Origin: MGBC131033 sp910585655
GTDB lineage: Bacteria; Bacillota; Clostridia; Lachnospirales; Lachnospiraceae
Direction of reading: 5' to 3'
Length of the DNA: 27,283 nt
NCBI GenBank assembly: GCA_949502025.1
Contig: CATBCG010000012.1
Location: 1 to 27,283, forward strand
How positions within the stretch are numbered: position 1 is the stretch's first letter; each line of letters starts with the position of its first letter. The translations under genes were made by a program, and so were the position numbers. Below are positions 7,695-16,195 of this stretch, piece by piece. The notes below the pieces were generated by a model. That model made no database searches and had not been told where the DNA came from. It saw only the letters and a program-made list of their open reading frames with translations.

Positions 7695-9017
7695 TTATTC
7701 CTGTATTCCGATTCCCTTTTTAATCAATTTCACAGCTTCCTGGAGCTGATTGTCTTTCTCTTTCGGCACTACTGCCTCTTTTTTCATTTCTTCGTCCAAA
7801 TCCAATTCTACGTCCGGAGTAATGCCGACGCCATGAATGTTGGTTCCTTTTGGAGTAAAATATTTGGAAATTGTCACCTTCATTGCAGTTCCGTCGTTCA
7901 ATGGCAAAATCGTCTGTACAATTCCCTTTCCAAACGTCTGTGTTCCTAAAATCGTACCGATTCCATAATCCTGGATTGCTCCGGCGAAAATCTCGGAGGC
8001 GCTGGCGCTGTTGCCGTTGACCAAAACGACTAACGGCTTGTCAAAGGATTCTTTATCCGTCGAATATTCCTCGCTCCGCTCTCCATATTTATTTTCGGTA
8101 TATACGATAAGTCCCTTTGGCAGCAACCGATCTAACATATCGCAGACCTTATCCAAAAGCCCTCCTGGATTGTCCCGCACATCTATAATCAGCCCCTTCA
8201 TTCCCTTCTTTTCCAGATCGTCAAGAGCAGCGCGGAACTGATCGGCTGTCACTTCGTCAAACTCGGTAATCGTAATATAGCCGATACTGTCTTCCAGCAT
8301 TTCATATTCTATGGTATCTACCTCAATCTGGCGGCGTTCCAGGCGAAAATCCAAATAGTCGCTTTCTCCCTCCCGCACCACGGTTACGTTGACAAAGGTT
8401 CCTTCCTCTCCTTTGATACGAGAAACCACCGTGTTTAAATCAATACCTGTTACCTCTTCGTCCTCTACCTTATAAATAATATCTCCCGGCAAAATCCCCT
8501 GCTCATAGCTGGAACCATTTGTAAAAGCACGCACTACAGTGATGATTCCGGTCTGGACATTTTGGCTTACCATTACGCCGATTCCACAGTAGGTTCCAGA
8601 AGTTGATTCCATAAATTTCGCATATTCTTCCGCGGTATAATAAACCGTATACGGATCGCCCAGGCTGCTCACCAGCCCTTTATATAAGCCGTCCTCTACA
8701 TCCTTTGCAGAAAAATCATTGAGATAATAGGATTCCAACAGCCCCTCTAACAGCTCAAGCTTATATCCTATCGTATCCCAGTTCAGTTCTCCCTGCAGTC
8801 CGGTCTGGTGATCTTCCCAACTCGCCCGATCCTCCGAATCTTTATCCTTATCCTTTTTGTCATCCTTCTGACTATCTGGATTGCCGAGTGTCTGCCCTTG
8901 TCTTAGCTGCCTGGAAAGCTCTACGCTCTGCTGTACAAACAATATCCCCAGACACACCAGTAAGGTCAAGGCGACGCCTGCTCCCAAACCAGCCCAAAAT
9001 TTCTTATTTCCCTTCAT
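7695..9017 (-). CDS. S41-family C-terminal processing peptidase with PDZ domain
   Basis: Membrane-anchored serine protease of the CtpA/CtpB type (440 residues). An N-terminal signal anchor (about residues 8-30) is followed by an Asp/Lys-rich linker (about 45-65). Then comes a PDZ domain (GIGVMVSQN...GILPGDIIYKVE) and the S41 catalytic domain. The Ser-Lys dyad is Ser339 in NGNSASASEIF and Lys364 in TFGKGIVQ, with Gln368 also conserved. Such enzymes act outside the membrane, cutting protein C-termini in envelope or sporulation signalling. The start is ATG with AAGGAAG upstream. It follows the M23 hydrolase gene by 66 bp and may regulate that cell-wall machinery by proteolysis, which is inference from context. 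A terminator follows. Confidence 0.93.
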   Translation of the reverse strand: MKGNKKFWAGLGAGVALTLLVCLGILFVQQSVELSRQLRQGQTLGNPDSQKDDKKDKDKDSEDRASWEDHQTGLQGELNWDTIGYKLELLEGLLESYYLNDFSAKDVEDGLYKGLVSSLGDPYTVYYTAEEYAKFMESTSGTYCGIGVMVSQNVQTGIITVVRAFTNGSSYEQGILPGDIIYKVEDEEVTGIDLNTVVSRIKGEEGTFVNVTVVREGESDYLDFRLERRQIEVDTIEYEMLEDSIGYITITEFDEVTADQFRAALDDLEKKGMKGLIIDVRDNPGGLLDKVCDMLDRLLPKGLIVYTENKYGERSEEYSTDKESFDKPLVVLVNGNSASASEIFAGAIQDYGIGTILGTQTFGKGIVQTILPLNDGTAMKVTISKYFTPKGTNIHGVGITPDVELDLDEEMKKEAVVPKEKDNQLQEAVKLIKKGIGIQE

Positions 9018-9083
9018 TCTAATCCGACTTCCTTCCTGTCACATTTTCGTAACGACCCTAACCAGTTCAAGCCTCGCCTGTAC

Positions 9084-10442
9084 TTAATAACTTACATAAT
9101 TTAAAGGATTTACATAGCTGCCGTTTATTTTCAAGCCAAAATGCAGATGCGGCGCTGTCGATAATCCGGTGGAACCTACGAGAGCAATCACATCTCCCTG
9201 GTTGACATAATCCCCTGCAGATACCAGCAGCTTTGAGCTGTGCATATAAACGGTATAAATACCGCCGCCATGATCGATCAGCACATAATTCCCCATCGAC
9301 CAATGATAGGTAGCAGCTACTACCGTCCCGGCAGCCGAAGCCAGGATATTGTTTCCTGCCGGCGTACCGATATCCACTCCGGAATGAAATGTCCCAGAAC
9401 CTTGCAGCACTTCTTCTCTACCGCCAAAGCCAGACGTAATACGGGTACTGGACGGCAACGGCCACATCAGTCCGCCGTTTAAAAGTGCCTGCCCATTCGC
9501 ATCCGCGTTCGGATTGCTGTTACTGCCTGAACTATTGTTTGTATTTCCACTGTTGGAGGAGCCTCCCTGATTTTGGTTTTGGTTCTGATTTTGCTGATTC
9601 TTCTGCTCTTCTTCCTGGCGGCGACGCTCCTCCTCCTGACGCTTCCGTTCTTCCTCTTCCTTTCGGCGGCGTTCCTCTTCCTGACGCCTTTGCTCCTCTT
9701 CAATCAGCCGATCGATATAATCGTCCTGCTTGGCAATCTCTGCCTCATACTGATTGATCTCGTCGTTGGCTTCATCAATCATCGCATTATATTGTTCTAC
9801 CTGCTCCGCCTTATCTGCGGCAAGCTGCTCGTTTGCTTCCTTTTCCAGCTTCAATTCTGCCGAAAGCTGCTCCAAATTTGCCAACTGCTCTTCTATCGAT
9901 GCTTCCTTTTCCTGTACCGCCAGTTGCGCCGCCTCATAACGCTCAAGCAGCTCATTGTCATATTCGGCAATCTTTGATACATATTCCGCCTGATTCAGCA
10001 AATCGGCAATGCTTTCTGCATTTAAAAATATTTCTATATAATCTGCGCTCCCGTTTTCGTACATGTATTTGATCCGCTTTTTCATCGTCTCATACTGCTC
10101 AGCCACGGTTTGTTTTGCTTCCTCCAGCTCCATTTTAGTCTGTTCTAGTTCCTGCCTGGCAGCCTCTATTTCAACATCCAACTGCGCAATCCGCTCTTCC
10201 AGCTTTCGCTGCTCCTGATCCAGCGCCTTGATATAGCTGACGATATCCTGCTTTTTAGCTTCCAGCTCCTTCCGTTTTTCCTCTATCTCTTCCTGTCTTT
10301 TTTCCAGTCTAGATTTTTCATCCTTGGCATCCTGAATACTTGTCGCCAGTACCGTAACGGCAGGAAGCACTGCCAGCACGAGAATCAGGATCGACAGCAG
10401 CACAGTCCGAAACCCTTTATTCCGTCGCTCCAATTTTATCAC
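9084..10442 (-). CDS. Coiled-coil M23 murein hydrolase, probable FtsEX effector
   Basis: Secreted or anchored peptidoglycan endopeptidase of about 452 residues. An N-terminal hydrophobic segment precedes a long coiled coil with the EnvC/PcsB-like pattern. A Glu/Arg-rich stretch follows (DNA about 9600-9700), then an Asn/Gln/Ser-rich linker, and finally an M23 (LytM) domain. Zinc and catalytic residues are visible: His353 and Asp357 in FHSGVDIG, and His432/His434 in HLHFGL. I chose GTG at 10442, with AGGA 6 nt upstream. The frame extends to a GTG at 10466, but that would fall almost on the predicted transcription start. It lies directly after ftsX. FtsEX activates coiled-coil hydrolases such as EnvC, PcsB and CwlO, so this is the likely partner. 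The metal site is complete, so it should be an active enzyme rather than an activator. Confidence 0.9.
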   Translation of the reverse strand: MIKLERRNKGFRTVLLSILILVLAVLPAVTVLATSIQDAKDEKSRLEKRQEEIEEKRKELEAKKQDIVSYIKALDQEQRKLEERIAQLDVEIEAARQELEQTKMELEEAKQTVAEQYETMKKRIKYMYENGSADYIEIFLNAESIADLLNQAEYVSKIAEYDNELLERYEAAQLAVQEKEASIEEQLANLEQLSAELKLEKEANEQLAADKAEQVEQYNAMIDEANDEINQYEAEIAKQDDYIDRLIEEEQRRQEEERRRKEEEERKRQEEERRRQEEEQKNQQNQNQNQNQGGSSNSGNTNNSSGSNSNPNADANGQALLNGGLMWPLPSSTRITSGFGGREEVLQGSGTFHSGVDIGTPAGNNILASAAGTVVAATYHWSMGNYVLIDHGGGIYTVYMHSSKLLVSAGDYVNQGDVIALVGSTGLSTAPHLHFGLKINGSYVNPLNYVSY

Positions 10443-10474
10443 ACTCTCTTTCCTGTAAAACGCCACATTTCAAC

Positions 10475-10483
10475 ATTATACCA
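10475..10483 (-). promoter_or_regulatory. Extended -10 promoter overlapping the ftsX stop codon
   Basis: The minus strand reads TGGTATAAT, a perfect TATAAT with an extended -10 TGn. The ftsX stop codon TAA lies inside the hexamer. No good -35 is seen at 17 bp, as often happens with extended -10 promoters. It would drive the M23 hydrolase separately from ftsEX and argues for the downstream GTG start. Confidence 0.5.
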
Positions 10484-11381
10484 CATGCAAATGTTTCCGT
10501 ACCGTCAGATAACTTCCTATCAGCCCGATTCCAATACCGATTCCTATTGAAAGCGGTAGCAGACGGGAAAAAACGGTATGAATATCCAAAAAAGTCAGAA
10601 CATTTGCAAGCGTATTAAAACGACTTGTGATCGCGGTAACTATTTTTCCATAAATCAGATACAGTACGCCCATCGGCAGCAATGCGCCGACAGCTCCGAT
10701 CAGGATTCCTTCTACTATAAACGGTCCGCGGATAAAATAGTCCGTTGCTCCAATCAGCCGCATAATAGAGATCTCCTCCTTCCGTACCGAAATCCCCATC
10801 GCTACGGTGGTGCTAATCAGAAAAATTGATACCGCCAGCAAAATGATTAAAATAGCGGCGGAAATATAGCCGACTAACGAATTAAAGCTGGCAAGACCGC
10901 TGGCGGTAATATCCGAACTGTTTACCTGTCGGATGCCCTCTAACGTTTTGATATAATTTACCAATGTTCTCTGTTTGGAAACATCGTTTAAATAAACTTC
11001 ATAGGAATCGCTGTTTTCCAAAGGGTTATCCGCTCCAAAGGTTTCTGCCAGCTCCGGCTTTAAATGCTTTTCCTTATAGCTTTGCCACGTTTCTTCCGCA
11101 GACAGATAATGAATCCGATCCACTTCCGGTCTGGAGCCAATCAAGGTTCCCAGTTCCTCTTTTTTCTCTTCCGACAGTCCCTCTTCAAAAAAGACCGTAA
11201 TACCGACAGAAGTTTCTGCCGTTTTGATAATATATTGAAAATTACTCAAAATAAAGTAAAATATTCCAAATAAAAACAGGCACGCCGTAATCGTGCCTAC
11301 CGATGCCAGAGAAAACAGACGGTTTCGGTAAATACTTTTTAAGCCTTCCTTTAAGCTATATAGAAAGGTTTTGATTTTCAT
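10476..11381 (-). CDS. ftsX: Cell-division ABC transporter permease FtsX
   Basis: Membrane subunit of FtsEX, which couples cytoplasmic ATP hydrolysis to peptidoglycan hydrolase activation outside the cell. The 301-residue protein begins MKIKTFLYSLKEGLKSIYRN, a typical FtsX N-terminus. It has one membrane segment near residues 20-45, a large extracellular loop, then three more segments toward the C-terminus, with IRLIGATDYFIRGPF between them. I chose ATG 11381 over an ATG 27 bp upstream because family homology starts there and GAGGGGTGGG precedes it. It overlaps the end of ftsE by 26 bp, a common translational coupling. The M23 hydrolase follows at once and is the probable target of the external loop. 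Confidence 0.93.
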   Translation of the reverse strand: MKIKTFLYSLKEGLKSIYRNRLFSLASVGTITACLFLFGIFYFILSNFQYIIKTAETSVGITVFFEEGLSEEKKEELGTLIGSRPEVDRIHYLSAEETWQSYKEKHLKPELAETFGADNPLENSDSYEVYLNDVSKQRTLVNYIKTLEGIRQVNSSDITASGLASFNSLVGYISAAILIILLAVSIFLISTTVAMGISVRKEEISIMRLIGATDYFIRGPFIVEGILIGAVGALLPMGVLYLIYGKIVTAITSRFNTLANVLTFLDIHTVFSRLLPLSIGIGIGIGLIGSYLTVRKHLHVV

Positions 11382-12117
11382 AAGAATACCCACCCCTCTG
11401 TTCATCACTGATTAAAATGCCTTTGTTCAGCGTAATCACCCGCTTTTGCATCATATCGACAATCTCCTGATTGTGTGTGACGACAACCACCGTCGTCCCT
11501 CTCCGGTTCACTTCCTCCAACAGCTCCATAATTTCCCAGGAATTCCTTGGATCAAGATTTCCCGTAGGCTCATCTGCCAGTAAAATCACCGGATTGTTGA
11601 CCAAAGCTCTTGCCAGCGCCACACGCTGCTGCTCGCCGCCGGACAGCTCCCGCGGAAGCGACTTTTGTTTGTCCGTCAAGCCTACCATTGCCAGCATGGC
11701 AGGCACCTGCCGCCGGATACTGGCAGCAGGCGCTTCGATTACTCTCTGGGCAAACGCTACGTTTTCAAATACGTTTCGATCCTTTAACAGCCGGAAATCT
11801 TGGAACACCATCCCCAGCCCACGGCGGTATTTCGCCACCTGCCGCCGGTGCAGCCGGGAAAGAATCTTGCCGTTTACAAATATTTTCCCTTCGGTCGGCT
11901 CAATTTCCTTTAAGAGCAGCTTTAAAAGCGTGGACTTCCCGGAGCCGCTGTTTCCGATGATAAAGACAAATTCTCCCTTCCTGATCCGCAGACTGACATC
12001 CCGGAGCGCCGAAATCCCTGCCTGATAAGATTTTGACACATGCTCCAGGGCAATCACCGGCATTTCACCCTTTATACTTCTCTGTTTTCTTCTCTCCGTC
12101 TCCGGCTTATCGCGCAT
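11356..12117 (-). CDS. ftsE: Cell-division ATP-binding protein FtsE
   Basis: ABC-type ATPase partner of FtsX, on the cytoplasmic face of the membrane. It has Walker A GNSGSGKSTLL, the Q-loop MVFQDFRLL, signature LSGGEQQRVALARA, Walker B VILLADEPTGNLD and the switch His in VVVTHNQE. The start is taken as ATG 12117 (MRDKPETERRK) because AGGAGA lies about 7 nt upstream. This leaves a basic N-terminal extension of 18 residues before the usual FtsE beginning (MPVIALEHVSKSY). An internal ATG at 12063 with a weaker GGGTG site is an alternative. It is first in the ftsE-ftsX-M23-ctp cluster, and follows the CdaR-like gene by about 110 bp. Confidence 0.93.
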   Translation of the reverse strand: MRDKPETERRKQRSIKGEMPVIALEHVSKSYQAGISALRDVSLRIRKGEFVFIIGNSGSGKSTLLKLLLKEIEPTEGKIFVNGKILSRLHRRQVAKYRRGLGMVFQDFRLLKDRNVFENVAFAQRVIEAPAASIRRQVPAMLAMVGLTDKQKSLPRELSGGEQQRVALARALVNNPVILLADEPTGNLDPRNSWEIMELLEEVNRRGTTVVVVTHNQEIVDMMQKRVITLNKGILISDEQRGGYSYENQNLSI

Positions 12118-12226
12118 TTTCTTTTCTCCTTTTTCCAAGCACCTTGTTCTTTTATTTTAGTCAGAGAAGACTCCCACTTTTATCGGTAGTGAGTAAGTTC
12201 CAGTTTGCCTCCATGCTGTCACACGC

Positions 12227-13315
12227 CTAATATTCCAGGCTCTCCATGTACTTCATATATTTTACTACCATCAGCGCAATCTTAAAGGTAATCGCATCCT
12301 CAAAGATACGCAAATCCAGCCCCGTTCCCTTCTGCAGCTTATCCAGCCGGTACACTAAGGTATTACGGTGAATATAAAGCTGTCTGGAAGTCTCTGAAAC
12401 ATTGAGGCTGTTTTCAAAAAATTTATTGATGGTCGCTAACGTTTCATCGTCAAATTCCTCCGGTGATTTTCCTTCAAATACCTCCCGGATAAACATTTTA
12501 CATAACGGCATCGGCAGCTGATAAATCAAACGTCCGATTCCAAGATTATTATATGCGACTACGTTTCGATTACTGTAGAAAATCTTACCTACATCCAACG
12601 CCATCTTCGCTTCCTTATAGGAACGGGACACATCTTTGATTTCGTTGATAATCGTACCATAGGCAACATGTACTCTGGACATCGCTTCGGAATTAAGCAT
12701 ATCCAAAATCATCTTTGCCGTACGGTTTAAATCCTCATATCCTTCATTTCCCTTTAGCTCTTTGACAAGAATGATATTTTTCTCGTCCACCGCAGTGATA
12801 AAATCCTTTGTCTTCCCGGAAAACAGGCTTCGTACCGTTTCAAGGGCATTGGTATCCTTTTCGTTTTTCGTCTCAATGATAAACACTACCCGCCGTACGT
12901 TGGTATCAATATGAAGTTTTTTGGCTCTGTTATAAATATCGACCAACAGTAAGTTGTCCAACAGCAGGTTTTTAATAAAGTTATCCTTGTCATATCGCTC
13001 CTTATAAGCGACTAACAGGTTCTGAATCTGGAAGGAAGCAATCTTCCCTACCATATACACGTCCTCGCTGTCTCCTTTTGCCAGAATGACATACTCTAAC
13101 TGATGCTCGTCAAACACCTTAAAAAATTGATATCCCTGCAATACCTGGCTGTCTGCCGGAGACTCTACAAACGCCAGCACCGCATTTTCATATTCCTCTG
13201 CATTTGAAACGGTAGCCGCCAAAACCTTGCCCTCTGTATCCATGACACTCAGGTCAATCCTGGTAATTCCCTTTAATCCCTCCAAGGTATTTTGGAGAAT
13301 CTGATTTGATATCAT
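12227..13315 (-). CDS. CdaR/PucR-family transcriptional regulator
   Basis: A 362-residue regulator with the build of sugar-diacid (CdaR) and PucR-type regulators. The N-terminal part (ITRIDLSVMDTEGKVLAAT) looks like a ligand-sensing domain. The middle resembles the degenerate GGDEF-like CdaR domain. The C-terminus has a helix-turn-helix (LNVSETSRQLYIHRNTLVYR) followed by LDKLQKGTGLDLRIFEDA, typical of the PucR HTH_30 domain. ATG 13315 is preferred because AAGGAGTG lies at good spacing; the in-frame GTG at 13324 overlaps that site. It sits downstream of an MsmK-like ATPase but behind a terminator, so it is not obviously in the same transcript. Its target and ligand are unknown. Confidence 0.85.
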   Translation of the reverse strand: MISNQILQNTLEGLKGITRIDLSVMDTEGKVLAATVSNAEEYENAVLAFVESPADSQVLQGYQFFKVFDEHQLEYVILAKGDSEDVYMVGKIASFQIQNLLVAYKERYDKDNFIKNLLLDNLLLVDIYNRAKKLHIDTNVRRVVFIIETKNEKDTNALETVRSLFSGKTKDFITAVDEKNIILVKELKGNEGYEDLNRTAKMILDMLNSEAMSRVHVAYGTIINEIKDVSRSYKEAKMALDVGKIFYSNRNVVAYNNLGIGRLIYQLPMPLCKMFIREVFEGKSPEEFDDETLATINKFFENSLNVSETSRQLYIHRNTLVYRLDKLQKGTGLDLRIFEDAITFKIALMVVKYMKYMESLEY

Positions 13316-13410
13316 TCCTTTCACTCCTTATATTTTCCTTTTCACCTTTTTGCCATTCGTTCAGATCATTTTTCCATATATTCTAATTTTATCATTAGTT
13401 TTCCAAAATG

Positions 13411-13446
13411 TAAAGAAAAAAGGAGAGTACCGCCCTGGTACTCTCC
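13411..13446 (-). terminator. Rho-independent terminator of the msmK-like gene
   Basis: GGAGAGTACC (13422-13431) and GGTACTCTCC (13437-13446) form a perfect 10-bp stem with a 5-nt loop. On the minus strand TTTTTTCTTT follows. It lies about 20 bp after the ATPase stop codon. Confidence 0.93.
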
Positions 13447-13467
13447 AAATCATTCGGGAAATTATAA

Positions 13468-14574
13468 CTAGTTACTGATAATCTGCTCGGTTTCCTTATC
13501 AAAAATATGGATTTTCTCGGTATCTAAGCAGAATTTTACCTTGTCGCCAGGTCTTGCCGTAGTACGCGGTGATACTCTGGCTGTAAACTCTACGTCCCCA
13601 ACCGGGAAGTACAGATAAACTTCGGCACCGAGAAGCTCGTAAACCTGAATGGTTCCGCTGATAACGCTGTCCGGGAATGCAGAGAGACGAATTTCGTCAT
13701 CACTGATATCCTCTGGACGGATACCCATTACTACGGTCTTGCCATTATAGCTAGCCAACTTCTTGGACTTTGCCGGAGGAAGCTTAATCTCATTGCCTAC
13801 AAAAGAAAGTGTAGCGGTATCTCCGCTTACTTTTACAGCAGCATCTATAAAGTTCATCTGAGGAGAACCGATAAAGCCTGCTACGAACAGGTTTTGTGGC
13901 TTCTCATACAGGTTCTGCGGAGAATCTACCTGCTGGATAACGCCGTCTTTCATAACGACGATTCTGGTACCCAGTGTCATAGCCTCTGTCTGGTCGTGTG
14001 TTACGTAGATGATGGTAGTTTCCAGTCTCTGGTGCAGCTTGGAAATCTCAGTACGCATCTGTACACGCAGCTTTGCGTCCAAGTTGGAGAGTGGCTCATC
14101 CATCAGGAATACCTTTGGATTACGCACGATAGCACGACCCATCGCCACACGCTGTCTCTGACCACCGGAAAGAGCTGCCGGCTTACGGTCTAACAAATGT
14201 GTCAAGTCCAAAATCTTTGCTGCTTCCTGAACTAACTGATTGATCTGCTCCTTCGGAGTCTTCCGCAGCTTCAAACCAAACGCCATATTGTCAAATACGG
14301 ACATATGCGGATACAAAGCGTAGTTCTGGAATACCATCGCGATATCACGATCTTTCGGCTCTACGTCGTTTACCAGCTTGTCACCGATCCACAGCTCGCC
14401 GGCTGTGATCTCTTCCAATCCTGCAATCATACGAAGTGTAGTAGACTTACCGCATCCAGATGGCCCTACGAAGATGATGAACTCTTTATCTTCAATATCA
14501 AGATTAAAATCCTTCACCGCTACAAACCCATTTGGGTAGGTCTTATTGATGTTTTTTAAACTTAAACTAGCCAT
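13468..14574 (-). CDS. Sugar ABC transporter ATP-binding protein, MsmK/UgpC type
   Basis: A 368-residue ATPase of the carbohydrate-uptake (CUT1) class. It has Walker A GPSGCGKSTTLRM, Q-loop MVFQNYALYPHMSVFDN, signature LSGGQRQRVAMGRAI, Walker B VFLMDEPLSNLDAK, and H-loop YVTHDQTEA. A C-terminal OB/TOBE domain includes MGIRPEDISDDE. The start is ATG with GGGAGG 6 nt upstream. No permease or binding-protein genes are nearby. In many Firmicutes such an orphan MsmK serves several sugar importers, and that is the likely role here. It stands alone as a transcription unit with its own terminator. The 211-bp upstream gap is AT-rich; I see a TATAGT-like -10 but no convincing -35 or catabolite-response element. 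Confidence 0.92.
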   Translation of the reverse strand: MASLSLKNINKTYPNGFVAVKDFNLDIEDKEFIIFVGPSGCGKSTTLRMIAGLEEITAGELWIGDKLVNDVEPKDRDIAMVFQNYALYPHMSVFDNMAFGLKLRKTPKEQINQLVQEAAKILDLTHLLDRKPAALSGGQRQRVAMGRAIVRNPKVFLMDEPLSNLDAKLRVQMRTEISKLHQRLETTIIYVTHDQTEAMTLGTRIVVMKDGVIQQVDSPQNLYEKPQNLFVAGFIGSPQMNFIDAAVKVSGDTATLSFVGNEIKLPPAKSKKLASYNGKTVVMGIRPEDISDDEIRLSAFPDSVISGTIQVYELLGAEVYLYFPVGDVEFTARVSPRTTARPGDKVKFCLDTEKIHIFDKETEQIISN

Positions 14575-14785
14575 AATGTTCCTCCCTGGAATAATATATT
14601 TTCATCTTGTAATAATAACCCATAAGCAAATACTACCCCTCATGGAATACCACTTGCTCTAAGTCGTAGCTTTACTATACACCAATTTCAAGAGTAAGAC
14701 TATATTTCTTTTCGCCAAATTAAAAAGTTTCTTTTTGTAAGTTTTGTATAATCAAAAGGAAAATAAGAAGTTTTACCGAGAAAAG

Positions 14786-15679
14786 CTACAATTTACCGTT
14801 CCTTTCTTGTTTATATTCTATAAACCCCTCTCCAACCGCTTCTTTTACGTCATTCACAATGACGAAGGCTTTTGTGTCCATTTCCCGCACAATTTCCTTT
14901 ATCTGGACGATTTCTTTTTTATTTACCACACAAAAGAGCATATGCTTGTCCTGTCTGGTATACATTCCTTTGATTGCAACGCCGGTAGCGCCGCGCTGGA
15001 GCTTTGTCATAATCTCCTCTGCAATCTCCTCATATTGTTCTGAAATAATATAGACCAGCTTGGCAAATTTGGTTCCTTCTAAAATCGTATCGCTGACCTT
15101 TGTCGTAATATAGACCGCAATCACTGCATAAAGCGCGCTGTGGATACCAAACACGACCGCGCCAGCCAAAACAATACTGCCGTCTACGACCATCATAATC
15201 TGCGGCAGCGTATAATGGCGGAAAAAACGGTGTAACGTCACGCTGAGCATATCCGTTCCGCCCGTGGAAGAAGAAGCAAGAAATATCAGTCCGATTCCGG
15301 AGCCTGTCAATACCGCCCCAAACACCGCTGCCAGCAGATAATCTTCCCCACAGAGGTTGTATTCCGGCACCAGATAAAGCGCTACTGAAAAAGTAACTGC
15401 GCCAAGCAGTGTTTTTAAAACAAATTTTTTCCCTACGAGCCACCACGCTGCCAGAAAAATCGGGACGTTTAACACCGTATTGGTCAGCCAAATCGGGATA
15501 CCGGCTTTACCGGAGAGCTTCGCCGTCAGACTTTGAATCACAATCGCCAAGCCCGATAGCCCTCCTGTTACCATTTCCATCGGTCCATAGACCATATTGA
15601 CGCCTGCAGCCAATAAAAGCGTCCCCGCAGCCACCAGCAGCAAATCAAACGCTTTTCCTCTATGATGTATAATTTCCAT
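14786..15679 (-). CDS. YitT family membrane protein (DUF161/DUF2179)
   Basis: A 297-residue integral membrane protein. The N-terminal two thirds hold about five to six hydrophobic segments with the family motif GVNMVYGPMEMVTGGLSG. The C-terminal part is the soluble DUF2179 domain (VYIISEQYEEIAEEI...RGATGVAIKGMY). YitT proteins are widespread in Firmicutes; transport roles have been proposed but no substrate is established. ATG 15679 is preferred to the in-frame GTG at 15688 because AGGTG is 6 nt upstream. It follows the small secreted protein gene by 51 bp and is probably last in a three-gene operon. Confidence 0.9.
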   Translation of the reverse strand: MEIIHHRGKAFDLLLVAAGTLLLAAGVNMVYGPMEMVTGGLSGLAIVIQSLTAKLSGKAGIPIWLTNTVLNVPIFLAAWWLVGKKFVLKTLLGAVTFSVALYLVPEYNLCGEDYLLAAVFGAVLTGSGIGLIFLASSSTGGTDMLSVTLHRFFRHYTLPQIMMVVDGSIVLAGAVVFGIHSALYAVIAVYITTKVSDTILEGTKFAKLVYIISEQYEEIAEEIMTKLQRGATGVAIKGMYTRQDKHMLFCVVNKKEIVQIKEIVREMDTKAFVIVNDVKEAVGEGFIEYKQERNGKL

Positions 15680-15730
15680 GTTCCACACCTTTTTCTCTGG
15701 TCTCTCCCAGAAACTTCCTTCTAAAAACTC

Positions 15731-16156
15731 CTATTCATACTCTCCTTGGACAAACAAAATACTCTCGCTGTTGCAAGTTACCCCCCGCCCTTTTTCCGGC
15801 ACCAGGTAACTTTGGTATTTTGCTATTGTATCCCCGGCAGAAAAGAGCCCTCCTTCGGTCAGATTCAGCAGTCCTCCGGCAGAGGAAACCGATGCGCTTC
15901 CGCTGTATAAAATAATCTGCGTTCCTGACGAGCAGGACAAGGTTCGTCCTTTCGGCACCTTGATTTTATGGAATCCCCCAGAGGAGATATCCTTTAGCTG
16001 CTCCTCCAAATAGCTTTGCGTAATCAGGGGATCGCCTGATGAACCTGGCTCTGCTCCTGCTCCGAACACCGTACCTGCGTGAAAAGCCGCGCCCAGCAGC
16101 GCCACCACTACCATACTCAAGAGCCATTTTCTTTTATTTTTACTCCAATTCCTCAT
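15731..16156 (-). CDS. Small secreted protein of unknown function
   Basis: A 141-residue exported protein. The basic N-terminus (MRNWSKNKRKWLL) and a hydrophobic stretch to about residue 28, then FGAGAEPGSS, look like a cleavable signal peptide. The mature part (DPLITQSYLEEQL..., KVPKGRTLSCSSGTQIILYS, ending in ILFVQGEYE) is Gly/Ser-rich with short beta-strand-like segments. I recognise a recurrent Firmicutes type of hypothetical protein but no named function; a beta-roll or cupin-like fold is only a guess. ATG 16156 is chosen because GGAGGA lies 6 nt upstream and abuts the alternative ATG at 16162. It lies between the LCP-like gene and yitT. Confidence 0.75.
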   Translation of the reverse strand: MRNWSKNKRKWLLSMVVVALLGAAFHAGTVFGAGAEPGSSGDPLITQSYLEEQLKDISSGGFHKIKVPKGRTLSCSSGTQIILYSGSASVSSAGGLLNLTEGGLFSAGDTIAKYQSYLVPEKGRGVTCNSESILFVQGEYE

Positions 16157-16195
16157 TTTCATTCCTCCGTTTTCAATTCTGAGACTGTTATCTGT

